A DNA stretch of 64,000 nt, from NCBI GenBank assembly GCA_023248635.1, contig JAHFED010000001.1, positions 62,001 through 126,000 on the forward strand, in the 5' to 3' direction. Within the stretch, counting starts at the first letter, position 1. The number at the start of each line of letters is the position of its first letter. Positions 8,453 to 18,223 of this stretch are shown piece by piece. The position numbers and the translations under genes are program-made. The notes beneath the pieces were generated by a model. It saw nothing but the letters and a program-made list of their open reading frames with translations. It ran no database searches and was not told where the DNA came from. The DNA is from Myxococcales bacterium (GTDB taxonomy: Bacteria > Myxococcota > UBA727 > VGSZ01).

Positions 8453-11110
8453 ATGATGCCCTCCATCGTCGACGATGACCCTGCCGAGGACATCTTCGGT
8501 CCGCGCGCGGTGCTGCTGCCTTCGATCGCCCCAGGGATCTCGCCCGCAGTCGACGTCAACACTGGCCTGCCCGTCACGCTGTCAGGGCGCGCCCTCACCA
8601 TTGCGACCTTCAGGCGTGCCAACGACGTCGTGCCCATCGCCTCGACGCCGACACCGGAGGTCTTCGCGGATCGGTGCCGGGCGATGGCACGGGAGCCGCT
8701 GGTGGCCTGCCCTGACCACGCGGTGCTCGATGCCGATGCTGCCAGGGCCGAGAAGGGGAAAGGCCCTGGCTTCTCCCCCGCCCGCTACCGACCTGGCACG
8801 ACGCGACTCGACGTCAACGTGGAGGCCGTCTCGTGCTACGTGATCGACCTCGACGGCGCCACCGTCGACGCAGTGAACGCTGCCTGGGCAAGGCTTGAGG
8901 CGCTCGGCATTCAGGCGTCAGGGTTCACCACATGGAGCCACGCCAGCGACCACAAAGGCGGCCAGTGTTGGCGCATCGTGATCCCGTTCGCCTTCGACGT
9001 CGACGTCGCGGACTGGCGCGCTCTCTGGGTGCTCTTGAACGACCACTTGGCCCAAGGCCGGAACGACCCGACGACGAAGAACCCCAGCCGCCTCCACTTC
9101 TTGCCTCGCGCGCCGATGCGGGTCCTGCAGAACGGCGTCATCGTTGACAACGTCGCGCCACTCTTCCGGCATCTCACCGGCACGTTGTTCGATCCCAGAC
9201 CGTTGGTGGAGAAGGCCCGGGCTGCCGCCGCAGCTGCAGCAAAGCAGGCGGAGTGCAGGGTTGACGACGCGGGCGAGAAGGCGACGAAGGAGCCCCGCAA
9301 CTCCGGAGAGCGGCGGTCGTCGAGCGCATCTGCGAACCGTCCCGACCGCGTCACCCGCGCGAAGGCCTGGCTTGCCAGGGCGGATGTCTCGTTGTCCGGC
9401 AACGGCGGTCACCACGCCGCCATGCGCGTCGTCGGCGACGTGGTCCGCGGCTTCGACCTGAAGGACGACGAAGCGATCACCGCTTTGGCCTCCTGGAACA
9501 AACGGTGCGCCCCTCCGTGGTCCCCGTCGGAGCTGCGGCACAAGGTGAGCGAGGCGCGCAAGACTCCCGATCCCAAAAACCGCGAACGCGGTTGGCTGCT
9601 GAACGCAGACCGCTTCGCCCCTGCAGACATTCGCGACGATGATGACGGCGGCGAGGATGACGGCGGCGCAGAAACGTCCCGCACCCGAGGGAAAAAAACG
9701 CATGCTGATCTGGCCGTCGAGCTGTGCGCCAGCGTGCGACTGGTGCGCTCTCCTGAGGGCGACCCCTTCGCTGTTATCGATCCTCCCTGGGCCATCTCCT
9801 TGCGGGCCAAGGCGTTCGCCGACTGGCTGACGTGCAGCTTCCATGAGCGGCACAGTCGTGTGCCGTCGTCGTCGTCAATCAAGGCTGCGGTCAGTGTCCT
9901 CGAGGGACGCGCGTTGAAGGCGACGGAGACGCCCGTGTTCGTCCGCGTGGGGGAGCTCGACGGCGCCCGGTTCCTTGACCGCGGCAAAGACGTCGTCCGC
10001 ATCGACGCCGCCGGATGGTGCGACGACCCGAACCCGCCGGTGATCTTTTGCCGTCCTGCGTCTTCTGCGCCGCTGCCGACGCCTGTGCACGGGGGGCACG
10101 TCAACGAGTTGCGGCAGCTGGTGCGCGTCGACGATGACGGCTGGGCGCTGTTGCTCATGTGGCTGTTGGCGGCGCTGTCGCCGATGACGTCGGGGACTTA
10201 CCCGATTCTGTTGCTGCACGGCACACAGGGAACAGCGAAGTCGACGACGGCGCGCATCGTGCGCCAGCTGGTCGACCCGTCGTCGTCCCCGACCCGCCGC
10301 CCGCCGAAGGAGACTCGGGGCCTTCTGGCTGCGGCCAAGAACAGCCACGTCATCAACCTCGACAACATGTCGTCGTTGCCCGGCGACCTCAGCGACGACC
10401 TCTGCACTCTCGTGGCTGGTGGAGGGTTCGAGCAACGCAGCCTCCACACCACGGACGATTTGGCCATCTACAGGGTGAAGCGGCCTGTCATCGTCAATGG
10501 CATTGGCGACTTCGCCGCTCGCTCCGACTTCCTGTCTCGGGCTCTACTCGTGGAGCTGCAGCCGTTCACGGACGGCGAGCGGCGATCCGAAGCCGACATC
10601 GACGCAGCCTTCAACGCTGCCTGGCCGCGCGTCCTCGGTGCGTTGCTCGACGCCGTCGTTGCCACGCTTGGCGCACCGACGCCGACAACACCTGCGGTTG
10701 GTCGCTGTGTCGACGCGGAGCGGATGGCGACGGCCGCGGAGTCGGTGCTGGGCTTGCCGGCAGGTGCGGTTCGGCGGGCGCTTGCCAAGCTCGACGGCGA
10801 ACGCGTCGCGGTCGCCCTTGACGGCTGGTCTGTCTATCCACCCCTGTGCACGATGCTGAAGCGAAACCAAGGGTGCTGGCACGGGCCCGTCTCTGCCCTT
10901 CTCGTCGAGCTCAATAAAACGACGCCGTCGGCCGCGCACACCGCTGCGGGCTGGCCGAAGGTTGCCAATGTGCTGACCGGCCAGCTGGAGCGCCACAAGG
11001 GCGACCTGGCTGCGCGCGGGATCGTGTTCGACCGCGGTCGTACCAACAGCGAGCGCGTGATCACTCTCCACATGAGCAACACCGACGACCCCAGCGCGGA
11101 CGTCCTGTGA
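8453..11110 (+). CDS. Primase-helicase replication protein (AEP-like plus AAA/SF3-like ATPase)
   Basis: 885 residues from the ATG at 8453 (a GTG at 8426 is also possible). Residues about 125-240 look like an archaeo-eukaryotic primase: an acidic strand YVIDLDG, then the WSHAS segment and CWRIVIPF strand. Residues about 315-370 resemble a PriCT linker domain (NGGHHAAM to LRHKVSEARK). The C-terminal half is an ATPase with Walker A GTQGTAKST near residue 590-598, a Walker B-like strand HVINLDN, and an arginine-finger-like segment ARSDFLSRALLVEL. Proteins of this build start replication of phage satellites and plasmids. With the adjacent iterons it argues that the excised element replicates itself. 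Confidence 0.85.
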   Translation: MMPSIVDDDPAEDIFGPRAVLLPSIAPGISPAVDVNTGLPVTLSGRALTIATFRRANDVVPIASTPTPEVFADRCRAMAREPLVACPDHAVLDADAARAEKGKGPGFSPARYRPGTTRLDVNVEAVSCYVIDLDGATVDAVNAAWARLEALGIQASGFTTWSHASDHKGGQCWRIVIPFAFDVDVADWRALWVLLNDHLAQGRNDPTTKNPSRLHFLPRAPMRVLQNGVIVDNVAPLFRHLTGTLFDPRPLVEKARAAAAAAAKQAECRVDDAGEKATKEPRNSGERRSSSASANRPDRVTRAKAWLARADVSLSGNGGHHAAMRVVGDVVRGFDLKDDEAITALASWNKRCAPPWSPSELRHKVSEARKTPDPKNRERGWLLNADRFAPADIRDDDDGGEDDGGAETSRTRGKKTHADLAVELCASVRLVRSPEGDPFAVIDPPWAISLRAKAFADWLTCSFHERHSRVPSSSSIKAAVSVLEGRALKATETPVFVRVGELDGARFLDRGKDVVRIDAAGWCDDPNPPVIFCRPASSAPLPTPVHGGHVNELRQLVRVDDDGWALLLMWLLAALSPMTSGTYPILLLHGTQGTAKSTTARIVRQLVDPSSSPTRRPPKETRGLLAAAKNSHVINLDNMSSLPGDLSDDLCTLVAGGGFEQRSLHTTDDLAIYRVKRPVIVNGIGDFAARSDFLSRALLVELQPFTDGERRSEADIDAAFNAAWPRVLGALLDAVVATLGAPTPTTPAVGRCVDAERMATAAESVLGLPAGAVRRALAKLDGERVAVALDGWSVYPPLCTMLKRNQGCWHGPVSALLVELNKTTPSAAHTAAGWPKVANVLTGQLERHKGDLAARGIVFDRGRTNSERVITLHMSNTDDPSADVL

Positions 11111-11141
11111 GGTGGCCTGCCGCCACTCGAAAGGACTGCCC

Positions 11142-11267
11142 ATGATCAGGCTCGCCACGTTTGAAGCCCCCATCGCCGACCGCTCCGACGCCGCCATCAT
11201 CGACGCCGTCGCCGTTGTCGTCGAAGTCGGCAAGATCACCGACACCGTACGGGCGGTGTCGGTGTGA
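11142..11267 (+). CDS. Small ORF (41 aa) coupled to the integrase gene
   Basis: The ORF encodes 41 residues (MIRLATFEAPIADRS to VRAVSV). It has a good ribosome-binding site (AAAGGA, 6 bases before ATG), and its TGA stop overlaps the integrase GTG start as GTGA. That arrangement suggests translational coupling. No family is recognisable. The product is Val/Ala/Asp-rich and has no clear membrane segment. It could be a genuine small protein or a leader that sets integrase expression. Confidence 0.5.
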   Translation: MIRLATFEAPIADRSDAAIIDAVAVVVEVGKITDTVRAVSV

Positions 11268-12487
11268 GGCGGGCCAACAAGCGCAACGCCAATGGGCTCG
11301 GCTCAGTCTTTCAGCGCAAGAATGGGCGATGGGTTGCCGTGCTGCCGGCCGACCCGCGAACCGGGAAGCGCCGCGAGTTCACGGCGAAGACCCAAGGCGA
11401 GGCGATCTCGAAGCGCGACGAAGCGCGACGGCACATCGAGCGGTTCGGCGCCCTGGCCGCCAGCGATCCCACGATCGAGGCGTACCTCCGGCAGTGGCTC
11501 AACAGCACCTGTGCCCCGCGCGTGACGACGCGGACGCTGGACAGCTACCGAAGCAAGGTCGAGATGTTGATCATCCCGGCCATCGGCAAGCTGCGGCTGT
11601 CAAAGGTCAAGCCCGACGACGTTCGCAGAATGATGGTCGACATTGTCGCCGGAAAATGGGGCGCGGTGAAAGGCAAGCGCAGCCCGCGGACCGCCAACTA
11701 CGCGCGCATCGTCCTGCGCAAGGCCCTCGACGACGCCCGCCGCGACGAGGTCATCACCGGGAACAACGCCGCTGCCCTCGCCGACAAGCTGCCGGAAAAG
11801 CGCAAGGTCATGGACACCCTCTCGCGGCTTGAGCTCGACCAGCTCTGCGCCTCCCTCGAGGCAACCGGCAACGATCTGCGGGTGTTGATCGTCTTCGCCG
11901 CATTGACCGCTGTTCGTCTGGGAGAAGCGTTGGGCGTGCGCTGGTCAGACCTCGTGCTCGACGGCGACACGCCGTCGGTGACGATCCGACTGCAGTTGCA
12001 AGACATCAAGGGCCCCATCGACCCGGCGACGGGCACGGCCACGAGCACGCGCGGGCTCGTCCCCTTGAAGACGGACCAGTCGCGGCGGACCTTGCACCTG
12101 ACGGCGAACCTCGTGTCTCTCCTGCGGGCGCACAAAGCGCGGCAGGCGACGCGACAGCTCGAGCTCGGGGCCCTGTGGCAAAACCGGCTCGGGCTGGTCT
12201 TCGTCGACGACGCTGGCCGACCGCTGGCGGGACACCGGGTAACGAGAGCGTTTCAAGCTTCATTGGCGACGGCGGGGATCAAGCGCGTGCGCTTCCACGA
12301 CCTTCGGCATGGGGCGCTGTCGCTCATGTTGGAGGCGACCGGCGATCTCAAAGGGACGTCGAGCACCGCAGGCCACAGCACGATCGCCATGATGGACACC
12401 TACGCCCACGTTCGCCACAAGACCATCGCCCGCGTGATGGGCTCCCTTGCCGACATCGGCGGCCCCGTCGTCGTCAATACACGTTAA
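11264..12487 (+). CDS. int: Tyrosine recombinase / integrase
   Basis: 407 residues. The N-terminal arm-binding part (1-65) contains GSVFQRKNGRWVAVLPADPRTGKRR, followed by the SAM-like core-binding domain (about 68-170, with SYRSKVEMLIIPAIG). The catalytic domain carries Arg218 (TAVRLGEALG), Lys269, His345 and Arg348 (FHDLRHG), His371 (AGHSTIAMMDTY) and the nucleophile Tyr380, so the active site is complete. It would catalyse recombination between the 55-bp cores in tRNA-Leu. The GTG start overlaps the stop of the 41-aa ORF. Its central position in the element is unusual. Confidence 0.95.
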   Translation: MRRANKRNANGLGSVFQRKNGRWVAVLPADPRTGKRREFTAKTQGEAISKRDEARRHIERFGALAASDPTIEAYLRQWLNSTCAPRVTTRTLDSYRSKVEMLIIPAIGKLRLSKVKPDDVRRMMVDIVAGKWGAVKGKRSPRTANYARIVLRKALDDARRDEVITGNNAAALADKLPEKRKVMDTLSRLELDQLCASLEATGNDLRVLIVFAALTAVRLGEALGVRWSDLVLDGDTPSVTIRLQLQDIKGPIDPATGTATSTRGLVPLKTDQSRRTLHLTANLVSLLRAHKARQATRQLELGALWQNRLGLVFVDDAGRPLAGHRVTRAFQASLATAGIKRVRFHDLRHGALSLMLEATGDLKGTSSTAGHSTIAMMDTYAHVRHKTIARVMGSLADIGGPVVVNTR

Positions 12488-12606
12488 GTGAACAGCGTTG
12501 GGTCCAGACCCAGCCGACCGCTCCCAAGGTCGTGCCCGCCGCTCGTTCACCGCGCCGCAACGTCGAGGGCAGCAAGGGAACCCACCACACAAGTGGCTTT
12601 CGGCGA

Positions 12607-13452
12607 TCACCCAACGCGATGAAGGAAGGAGAGCGGAGGGGCCGAGACGAACCGAACATGGAAGCCGTCGTCGGCATACGACGCCTTCTCATGCGGGCGG
12701 CCGGCCATGATTCCCAACCAAAAATCCAGTTCGCGCTGCGACAATTTCACCTGCGAGTAGATTGCCTCAGTCGAGTTGAATGCTTGGGCGTGATTCAGGG
12801 AGGCGACGTCACCAGGTTCCACCCGTCCGCGCGCCACAAACTTGGTCTTGTCAAGCAGAAGGACCCAGTTCCTCGGGGTCAGCGGAGCCCCCAAGAAGCA
12901 CGCCCCGTCTTCGGTCTTGAACCACAGCGCCGGATTATCGGAAGTAATGAAGGCAGTACCGTCCGGAGATTCCAAGGCTGCAATAAACCAGCGGGTCAGT
13001 AGGGCTTGTGTAACGGCAGCGGGGTCGTAGGTCGGCAGGTCGAGGCCTCCGATGACGCCCACTAGTTCCGCGCGCAGCAGGTCAGGGACGGCACCAAGCC
13101 GTTCACCTCCTCGGTCGTTGCGCACGGCGAGATTGCGGGCGTGCAGCACGACCAAGGCAAACACGAGATCCCGCTGCTGCTCTTCTGAAAGCGGTGTGCC
13201 GATGATCAGCAAGCGCGTGAGCTCGGGGAGCGTGGAGTCCACCCTCTCGAAGCTCGTCCTTTCGAAGGCGAACCTCGTTGCCGTGTTGGCAAAGTCCTCG
13301 GCGCACTGGCTCTCGCAGGTGACCTCGGCATGCCGCCCGTTTGCCCGCGTCATCCAAATTGGCGCCTGCCGCTGTCGTTCTGGTGACAAAGAAAAGGACC
13401 GCAGATAGCCAACCGGAACGAAGTGCTGCCAAACATTGTTGCGGGTCGCCAT
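12607..13452 (-). CDS. DUF4238 family protein
   Basis: 281 residues, no signal peptide or membrane segment. The N-terminal WQHFVPVGYLRSFS and the central FITSDNPALWF match the two hallmark motifs of DUF4238 as I know them. The function of the family is not established, although members are often found on mobile elements. The gene is convergent with the integrase and is the first cargo gene. Host defence is conceivable from its location but nothing in the sequence shows it. Confidence 0.75.
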   Translation of the reverse strand: MATRNNVWQHFVPVGYLRSFSLSPERQRQAPIWMTRANGRHAEVTCESQCAEDFANTATRFAFERTSFERVDSTLPELTRLLIIGTPLSEEQQRDLVFALVVLHARNLAVRNDRGGERLGAVPDLLRAELVGVIGGLDLPTYDPAAVTQALLTRWFIAALESPDGTAFITSDNPALWFKTEDGACFLGAPLTPRNWVLLLDKTKFVARGRVEPGDVASLNHAQAFNSTEAIYSQVKLSQRELDFWLGIMAGRPHEKASYADDGFHVRFVSAPPLSFLHRVG

Positions 13453-13732
13453 GACTGCCAGCCTACAGATGGACGCCGCAGGGGGGTTGAATGCGACCCG
13501 GAGGCGAGGCCGCGAGCGCCGATGCTGTTGGTGGAGTCGGTAACGGCGCCCAGGGTCGAAGGTTACGCGTCACCATAGGCGGCTCGGCATCTGGCAGATG
13601 TTCGCCGAGGCGGCGGCGCGCGGCGTGCTGGACGTGCTTGGCCGAGGCAGTGTCGACCGCGTCGACGCTCTCTTCAAAACCAGATCCGAGGTTGGCAACC
13701 ACCAACCCATGACCACGGCGATGACGATGGCG

Positions 13733-15133
13733 CTACTGGACGCAGTCGCCGGCGTTGACGATGAGAGCGCCGACACAGCTCGTCAGGGCGGGGTCGTCCT
13801 GAATGCTGACATTGGCGGCGCTCTCAAGCACCGGCAGCGACAATGACGCCAATGCTTGGTTCCGTTCGATGCCGAGGTTGTCACCCACGGTCTCCAGCAC
13901 CGGTAGCGACACGGCCGCCAGGGATTCGTTGCTGGCGATAAAGAGGGCGCTACCAATGCTCACCAGCGCAGGCAGGTCCACGGGCGTCAGGGCGACGTTG
14001 TTGTCGATTTGGAGGCTGCCGGTCACGCTCTGGAGCAACGGCAGGAACATCGTCGTCAAGGTTTCGTGTCGCTGAATGATCAGCCGCCCACCTACGTTCC
14101 CCAGCACGGGGAAAGACACCGACGTCAGGGCCGGGTTGGTATCGATGGCGACACCGCCACCAACGCTCACCAGGGCCGGCAGGGACAGCGAGGTCAACGC
14201 TGTGCTGTTGTTGAGGGTGAGGGCACCCGCACTCTCCAACGCGGGCAGAGACACCGACTCCAAGTTGGCGACTATGAAGACCTCCCCACCAACGCTCGCC
14301 AACGCCGACAGCGACAGCGTCGTCAGCGCAGGGTCGTTGCTGATGAAGAGCCCGCCATCACCAATACTCACCAACTCTGGGAGCGATATGGCCGTCAGGG
14401 TGTTGTTGCCCGTAACGAGGAGCGCACCAGCGCTCGCGAGTCGCTGAAGCGAGATCGATGCCAGGGCGGTGCTGATATCGACGTCGCCACCTGCGCTCTC
14501 CAACGCTGGCATCGAGACGGACGTCAGGGTGCCGTTGCCGAGATCGAGGTCGCCACCAACGCGCACCAACACCGGCAGCGATAGTGAGGCCAACCCCTCT
14601 GCGGCAACCAGGTTGCCTGTCACGACGCAGACGTTCGCCATTGCTGCGACGTCAATTGAGTTCTCGATGGTGATGGACCCCTCGAGAGTGCCGCAAGGCT
14701 CGCCTTCGCCTTCTCCTTCGCCTTCTCGTTCGCCTTCTCCTTCGCCTTCTCCTTCGCCTTCTCCTTCGCCTTCTCCTTCGCCTTCTCCTTCTCCTTCTCC
14801 TTCGCCTTCGCCTTCACCTTCGCCTTCGCCCTCGCCTTCACCTTCGCCTTCGCCTTCGCCTTCGCCCTCTCCCTCACCTTCGCCTTCGCCTTCACCCTCT
14901 CCTTCGTCCTCTCCGTCACCTTCGCCCTCTCCCTCACCCTCTCCCTCTCCCTCACCTTCGCCCTCTCCCTCGCCTTCGCCTGCTTCTCCGGACGCGGGCG
15001 CGGTCTCGCAACGATCGGCAACGCACACCTGCCCCAGCAGGCAGAATTCGTCGCCAGCGCACTTCGCTTGTGGTCGAAGGCAGCCGCCGAGGGCACCGAG
15101 CAGTAGTGGCAGCAGGAATCCACTTGCCCGCAT
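13733..15133 (-). CDS. Surface lipoprotein with Gly-Glu linker and leucine-rich repeats
   Basis: 466 residues from the ATG giving [18 protein letters not shown], whose LGGC lipobox predicts a lipid-anchored Cys. A short Cys-rich head (about residues 19-45) is followed by roughly 100 residues of almost pure Gly-Glu dipeptides. The C-terminal 300 residues hold about a dozen 22-24-residue repeats of the form [21 protein letters not shown], which should form a beta-solenoid like receptor L-domains, closed by a Cys pair at the end. The start overlaps the stop of the upstream gene as TAATG, so the two are coupled. The same repeat occurs in the chromosomal protein at 38382. Confidence 0.8.
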   Translation of the reverse strand: MRASGFLLPLLLGALGGCLRPQAKCAGDEFCLLGQVCVADRCETAPASGEAGEGEGEGEGEGEGEGEGEGEGDGEDEGEGEGEGEGEGEGEGEGEGEGEGEGEGEGEGEGEGEGEGEGEGEGEGEGEGEGEGEGEREGEGEGEGEPCGTLEGSITIENSIDVAAMANVCVVTGNLVAAEGLASLSLPVLVRVGGDLDLGNGTLTSVSMPALESAGGDVDISTALASISLQRLASAGALLVTGNNTLTAISLPELVSIGDGGLFISNDPALTTLSLSALASVGGEVFIVANLESVSLPALESAGALTLNNSTALTSLSLPALVSVGGGVAIDTNPALTSVSFPVLGNVGGRLIIQRHETLTTMFLPLLQSVTGSLQIDNNVALTPVDLPALVSIGSALFIASNESLAAVSLPVLETVGDNLGIERNQALASLSLPVLESAANVSIQDDPALTSCVGALIVNAGDCVQ

Positions 15134-15912
15134 TACGGACCTCCGACGAAGCTGATGCCGGCGACGATGGCGCCGGTGACGATGGCCACGGTGCTCCCAA
15201 TGACGGTGTAGCTGCCGAGATCCCAACTCCCGACGGCTGCACCTTTGGCGTCGCGCGCAGAGGTGGGGTTTTCGAGAACACCCTGCGCGCCGTTCATCAT
15301 CAGCCCGCCTACAATGACGCCCGCGACCCCAACAATCCCAATGACCGCACCAGTGGTCAGCACCGGAACTGACGGGCCGTCTGCCTCGTTGATGACGAGG
15401 TACGGCGTGAGCGGCTTCTTTTCCCACGCCTCCAGCATCCGCACTGTGGCGACGTCGATCTTTTGGGCGAGGTTCTCAAGCCGCTTGGCTTCCACCTTTT
15501 CCCTGGCAAGGGCGACGTTCTGCCTCGGGTCGAAAAGGCTGACGTTGACGACGGTGAGCGCACCCAGGCGGCCGACAGACCCATGCACGATCAGGTCAGC
15601 ACCGAGAGCGGTGGCGAGTTCAGCGATGCAGGATTCCTGTCCCGCGCAACTGCCCGTGAGCTGGCGCGCCGCCTCCAGGTCGCTGGCTGCCATGAGGTCC
15701 GCGAAGCTGACGACGTCAAACTTGGTTGTACGCGACAGCCCTGCGGACAGGCTGTCCGAGATGACCGTGACGATTTCCGCTCCGACGCCTTGCGCCGCGA
15801 GATTGAGGATGACCAGCCGGGGCTTCGTTTCTCCGCGCGTCGAGACCACCGGCGGAGACGGCAAACCAGCGGCCGAGGCCAGAAACAGCGCGAATGGCAG
15901 CAGCACCAACAC
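15133..15912 (-). CDS. TolB-like N-terminal domain membrane protein
   Basis: 259 residues with a GTG start. A signal peptide ([12 protein letters not shown]) leads into a domain of about 130 residues that resembles the TolB N-terminal or FlgT-like fold common in myxobacterial proteins. Its strand [13 protein letters not shown] is followed by a Cys-containing loop ([29 protein letters not shown]). Near residue 180 come two hydrophobic helices and a third at the C-terminus. The product is likely periplasmic with membrane anchors. It is translated just ahead of the leucine-rich lipoprotein with overlapping codons, so the two probably act together at the envelope. Confidence 0.65.
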   Translation of the reverse strand: MLVLLPFALFLASAAGLPSPPVVSTRGETKPRLVILNLAAQGVGAEIVTVISDSLSAGLSRTTKFDVVSFADLMAASDLEAARQLTGSCAGQESCIAELATALGADLIVHGSVGRLGALTVVNVSLFDPRQNVALAREKVEAKRLENLAQKIDVATVRMLEAWEKKPLTPYLVINEADGPSVPVLTTGAVIGIVGVAGVIVGGLMMNGAQGVLENPTSARDAKGAAVGSWDLGSYTVIGSTVAIVTGAIVAGISFVGGP

Positions 15913-16141
15913 CTCGACGGCCCATCATGGGGCCGATCCGACTGCGCCGATACCTTCGGACCCGACAGGGACGGATCGACGACGCAGCTGCAAGCGTGAC
16001 GGATGCGGTGCGGAGAGGCGGGTCAGCGCCTCGGCGATGAAGGGCTCTAAGCCCTGGACGACCCGAGGCTGGATGGCCCACGCCCGTCGCGGCGACCGGA
16101 GGTCATCGAGGCGCCGAACGACGTTTTGGTGGCCATCTGAT

Positions 16142-16345
16142 TCAGGGGACGGCGAACAAGGCAGAGACGTCCGGGGCAGGTTCACTGGCCTCGATGCGGT
16201 CAGCGATGGCGCGCAGGGCCAGGGCTTCGACGTGGCGCACGGCATCGTCGCGCGTGGCACCGTAGGCGAGGCAGCCGGGCAACTCGCCCACCTCGGCCAG
16301 CCAACGACCGTCCTGTTCTTGTTCAGTTTCGACGGCCGAACGCAT
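16142..16345 (-). CDS. HicB-like antitoxin (orphan)
   Basis: 67 residues from the ATG giving MRSAVETEQEQDGRW. The pattern DGRWLAEVGELPGCLAYGATRDDAV is the HicB partial RNase H-like fold, with helix AVRHVEALALRAIADRI. HicB proteins neutralise HicA RNA-cleaving toxins. I find no HicA reading frame on either side; the next 230 bases downstream hold only weak open frames. It may be an orphan antitoxin or a remnant, since the C-terminal DNA-binding domain of full-length HicB is also absent. Confidence 0.7.
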   Translation of the reverse strand: MRSAVETEQEQDGRWLAEVGELPGCLAYGATRDDAVRHVEALALRAIADRIEASEPAPDVSALFAVP

Positions 16346-16671
16346 GACTGCATCGTTACAGCCGACGATGGCAGCGGCAATTGGCACGTGATGGCCGGAC
16401 TCTTGCCGTGCTCGACGACCTCGCCGGCTGAGCTGGGGCCGGATTGCGTGGGCGCCCCGGCAACCATCGCAGGGAACAGCACCGCCGTGGCTTGGCGTCT
16501 CGGCCCGCCGGTAAGCACGACGCAAACACCAGGCGGGACAGGGACAGGAGGGATCGTCGACGAGACAAATCGAGCCGCAATTGCTTTTCCCTCGACTTGA
16601 ACCGGCGCACTGGTTGAGCGTCGCTCGACGTCCGTGAGCTGTCGCTCTGCTCTTTTTGAATTGGGGTGCTG

Positions 16672-17112
16672 ATGTTTCGTACCGCAGCCGTTTTCTTAGG
16701 TGCCGCTGTCTTTCTCGCCCCGGTCGAGGCGAATGCCGAGGAGAAAGTTCAGTTGCCAGCTGGTTTGGCGACGACCCTTTGCATTACCAAAAACCTTCGA
16801 ACCGCTTTCGCTCTCTACAACACAGACCTCAACGGTATGGATATCCAGGTTGATTACGTATCAAAGGACGGTCGAGTTGTGGCCTATGTCGTCGGCGTCC
16901 GCGACCGTGCTGACGATGCAAAAGGGGCGCTTGAATTCACGCTCGGGTATCTGAGGCTCTCGGTCCCCGGTTGCGAGGGCCTCGCAGGAAAAAAGACGCC
17001 CGAGGAATTGCTCAACTCGATGGACATTATTTACGTCACCAAAAATCGGACACCAAATAAACGAGGGAAAGACCTTTTGAAATGGACAAATGGGAAATTC
17101 GAGTTGCTGTAG
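16672..17112 (+). CDS. Small secreted protein, unknown function
   Basis: 146 residues from ATG 16672 (a GTG two codons upstream is in frame). A classical signal peptide MFRTAAVFLGAAVFLAPVEA ends at ANA. The mature part is about 120 residues with two Cys (TLCITK and VPGCEG) that could form a disulfide. No family is recognised. The base composition is visibly lower in GC than its neighbours (runs such as AAAAATCGGACACCAAATAA), which suggests a separate, more recent origin within the element. Confidence 0.65.
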   Translation: MFRTAAVFLGAAVFLAPVEANAEEKVQLPAGLATTLCITKNLRTAFALYNTDLNGMDIQVDYVSKDGRVVAYVVGVRDRADDAKGALEFTLGYLRLSVPGCEGLAGKKTPEELLNSMDIIYVTKNRTPNKRGKDLLKWTNGKFELL

Positions 17113-17349
17113 GTTCAGCCACCACGCGCGCCGATCATGCCAAGAGTGAACTCTTGGGTCCTTGAAAAGGCACGCCAAGCGGAGCGGCCTGCTCCTCTGA
17201 GAGCGGTTGATCGCCGATGGCACGGCGTCGAAGCGTCGTAGGCCTGGGCACCTGAGAGCCGGCGCCGCCGACCTGAAAGCACGAGGGCTGACGCTGAGCT
17301 GCGCCGCTGCTTGTCGTCGACCGCCGTATGTGCTACGTATATACAAGCC

Positions 17350-17715
17350 GTGCCAGACGACGACGACCTCGAGGCCCTGCTCGCCGCCTACCTCTCCCCG
17401 GGGCCGCGCGACCAAAACCCCGAGTACGCCGACGTCGAAGTCATCATCCCACCCGCCATCTTGGAGAAACTCGAGAGCAAGCACCGAATCACCGCCGCCG
17501 ACGTCGAAGACGCCATCAAGGGGCAGCCGCCTGCCGTCGTCGAGGCCACGCACGACGACCCCGAGCGCCGCCAGTTCTTCGGACACACGCGTTACGGCCA
17601 CGGCCTGTTTGTTGTCGGCGTGTGGGAGCCAGGTGCCGCGAACCCGCGCCGTCTCCGCGTCATCACGGCTTTCCTTCCTGACGACGACGATGGCTACTGG
17701 AAGCGACAGAGGTGA
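17350..17715 (+). CDS. BrnT/DUF4258-like toxin of a type II TA pair
   Basis: 121 residues from GTG 17350 (MPDDDDLEALLAAY); upstream in-frame TTG 17311 is less likely. The core (KHRITAADVEDAIKG, then RRQFFGHTRYGHGLFVVGVW and RLRVITAF) follows the BrnT-like small ribonuclease pattern of a helix around KHxIxxxDVE and a strand pair ending in a VITA motif. A CopG/BrnA-like gene starts 4 bp downstream, the usual toxin-then-antitoxin order of brnTA. A TATATA element at 17338-17343 lies so close to the GTG that the transcript may be leaderless. Confidence 0.6.
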   Translation: MPDDDDLEALLAAYLSPGPRDQNPEYADVEVIIPPAILEKLESKHRITAADVEDAIKGQPPAVVEATHDDPERRQFFGHTRYGHGLFVVGVWEPGAANPRRLRVITAFLPDDDDGYWKRQR

Positions 17716-17719
17716 ACCC

Positions 17720-18118
17720 ATGACCAAGCGAACGAAGAAGACCTCCGAGCTGAGCGACGCCGAACTGACAGCCATCGCCGACGACGTCGAAGCGCATGCC
17801 CGCGACCGCAGCCGCTGGCAGGAGACGCCAGCGTCGAAGGCCCAGGCCGCCGAGCGTGAGCGCTGGGTCGACGCGAAGACGACCAGCATTAGCATCCGCG
17901 TTCCCAACGAGATGCTGGAGGTGCTGCGCGCGCTCGCCGCTGCCCAGGGCATGGGCTACCAAACACTGATCAAGCGCTGGCTGCACGACCGCATCCTCGT
18001 TGAGGCGCGCGAGCGGCAAACGACGAAGCAGCACCTGGCCAACAAGGCTCGCCAAGAGCAGGCCCAGCACGCCCAAAACGTCGAAGCGCTGGCGAGCCTG
18101 GTGACAGCGCGGCGGTAG
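17720..18118 (+). CDS. CopG/BrnA-like antitoxin
   Basis: 132 residues from the ATG 4 bp after the toxin stop. The helical N-terminus (SELSDAELTAIADDVEAHARD) probably binds the toxin. The ribbon-helix-helix at residues about 57-95 reads TTSISIRVPNEMLEVLRALAAAQGMGYQTLIKRWLHDRI and matches CopG/BrnA antitoxins, which repress their own operon. A charged C-terminal tail rich in Gln and Ala follows. The placement next to attR suits a module stabilising the element. Confidence 0.75.
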   Translation: MTKRTKKTSELSDAELTAIADDVEAHARDRSRWQETPASKAQAAERERWVDAKTTSISIRVPNEMLEVLRALAAAQGMGYQTLIKRWLHDRILVEARERQTTKQHLANKARQEQAQHAQNVEALASLVTARR

Positions 18119-18223
18119 ACACGCCTCGCGACTTCGAGCCGCAACGCCAAGTTCCCGCCGCGTTCCAACGACGGATGGGAGGCCGTTCGCGCAGCCAAGC
18201 CGGTGATGGCGTGGTCCCAGGTG

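Noticed and set aside
14691-14990. Regular short DNA repeats resembling a CRISPR or satellite
   Set aside because: The repeats encode the Gly-Glu linker of the lipoprotein at 13733 and have no spacer-like unique segments.
15913-16141. HicA partner for the HicB-like gene
   Set aside because: Only weak frames are found downstream and none has the HicA double-stranded RNA-binding pattern with its catalytic His.
15245-16600. 451-codon plus-strand ORF opposite the TolB-like protein
   Set aside because: It spans two minus-strand genes and their spacer with no conserved motif.
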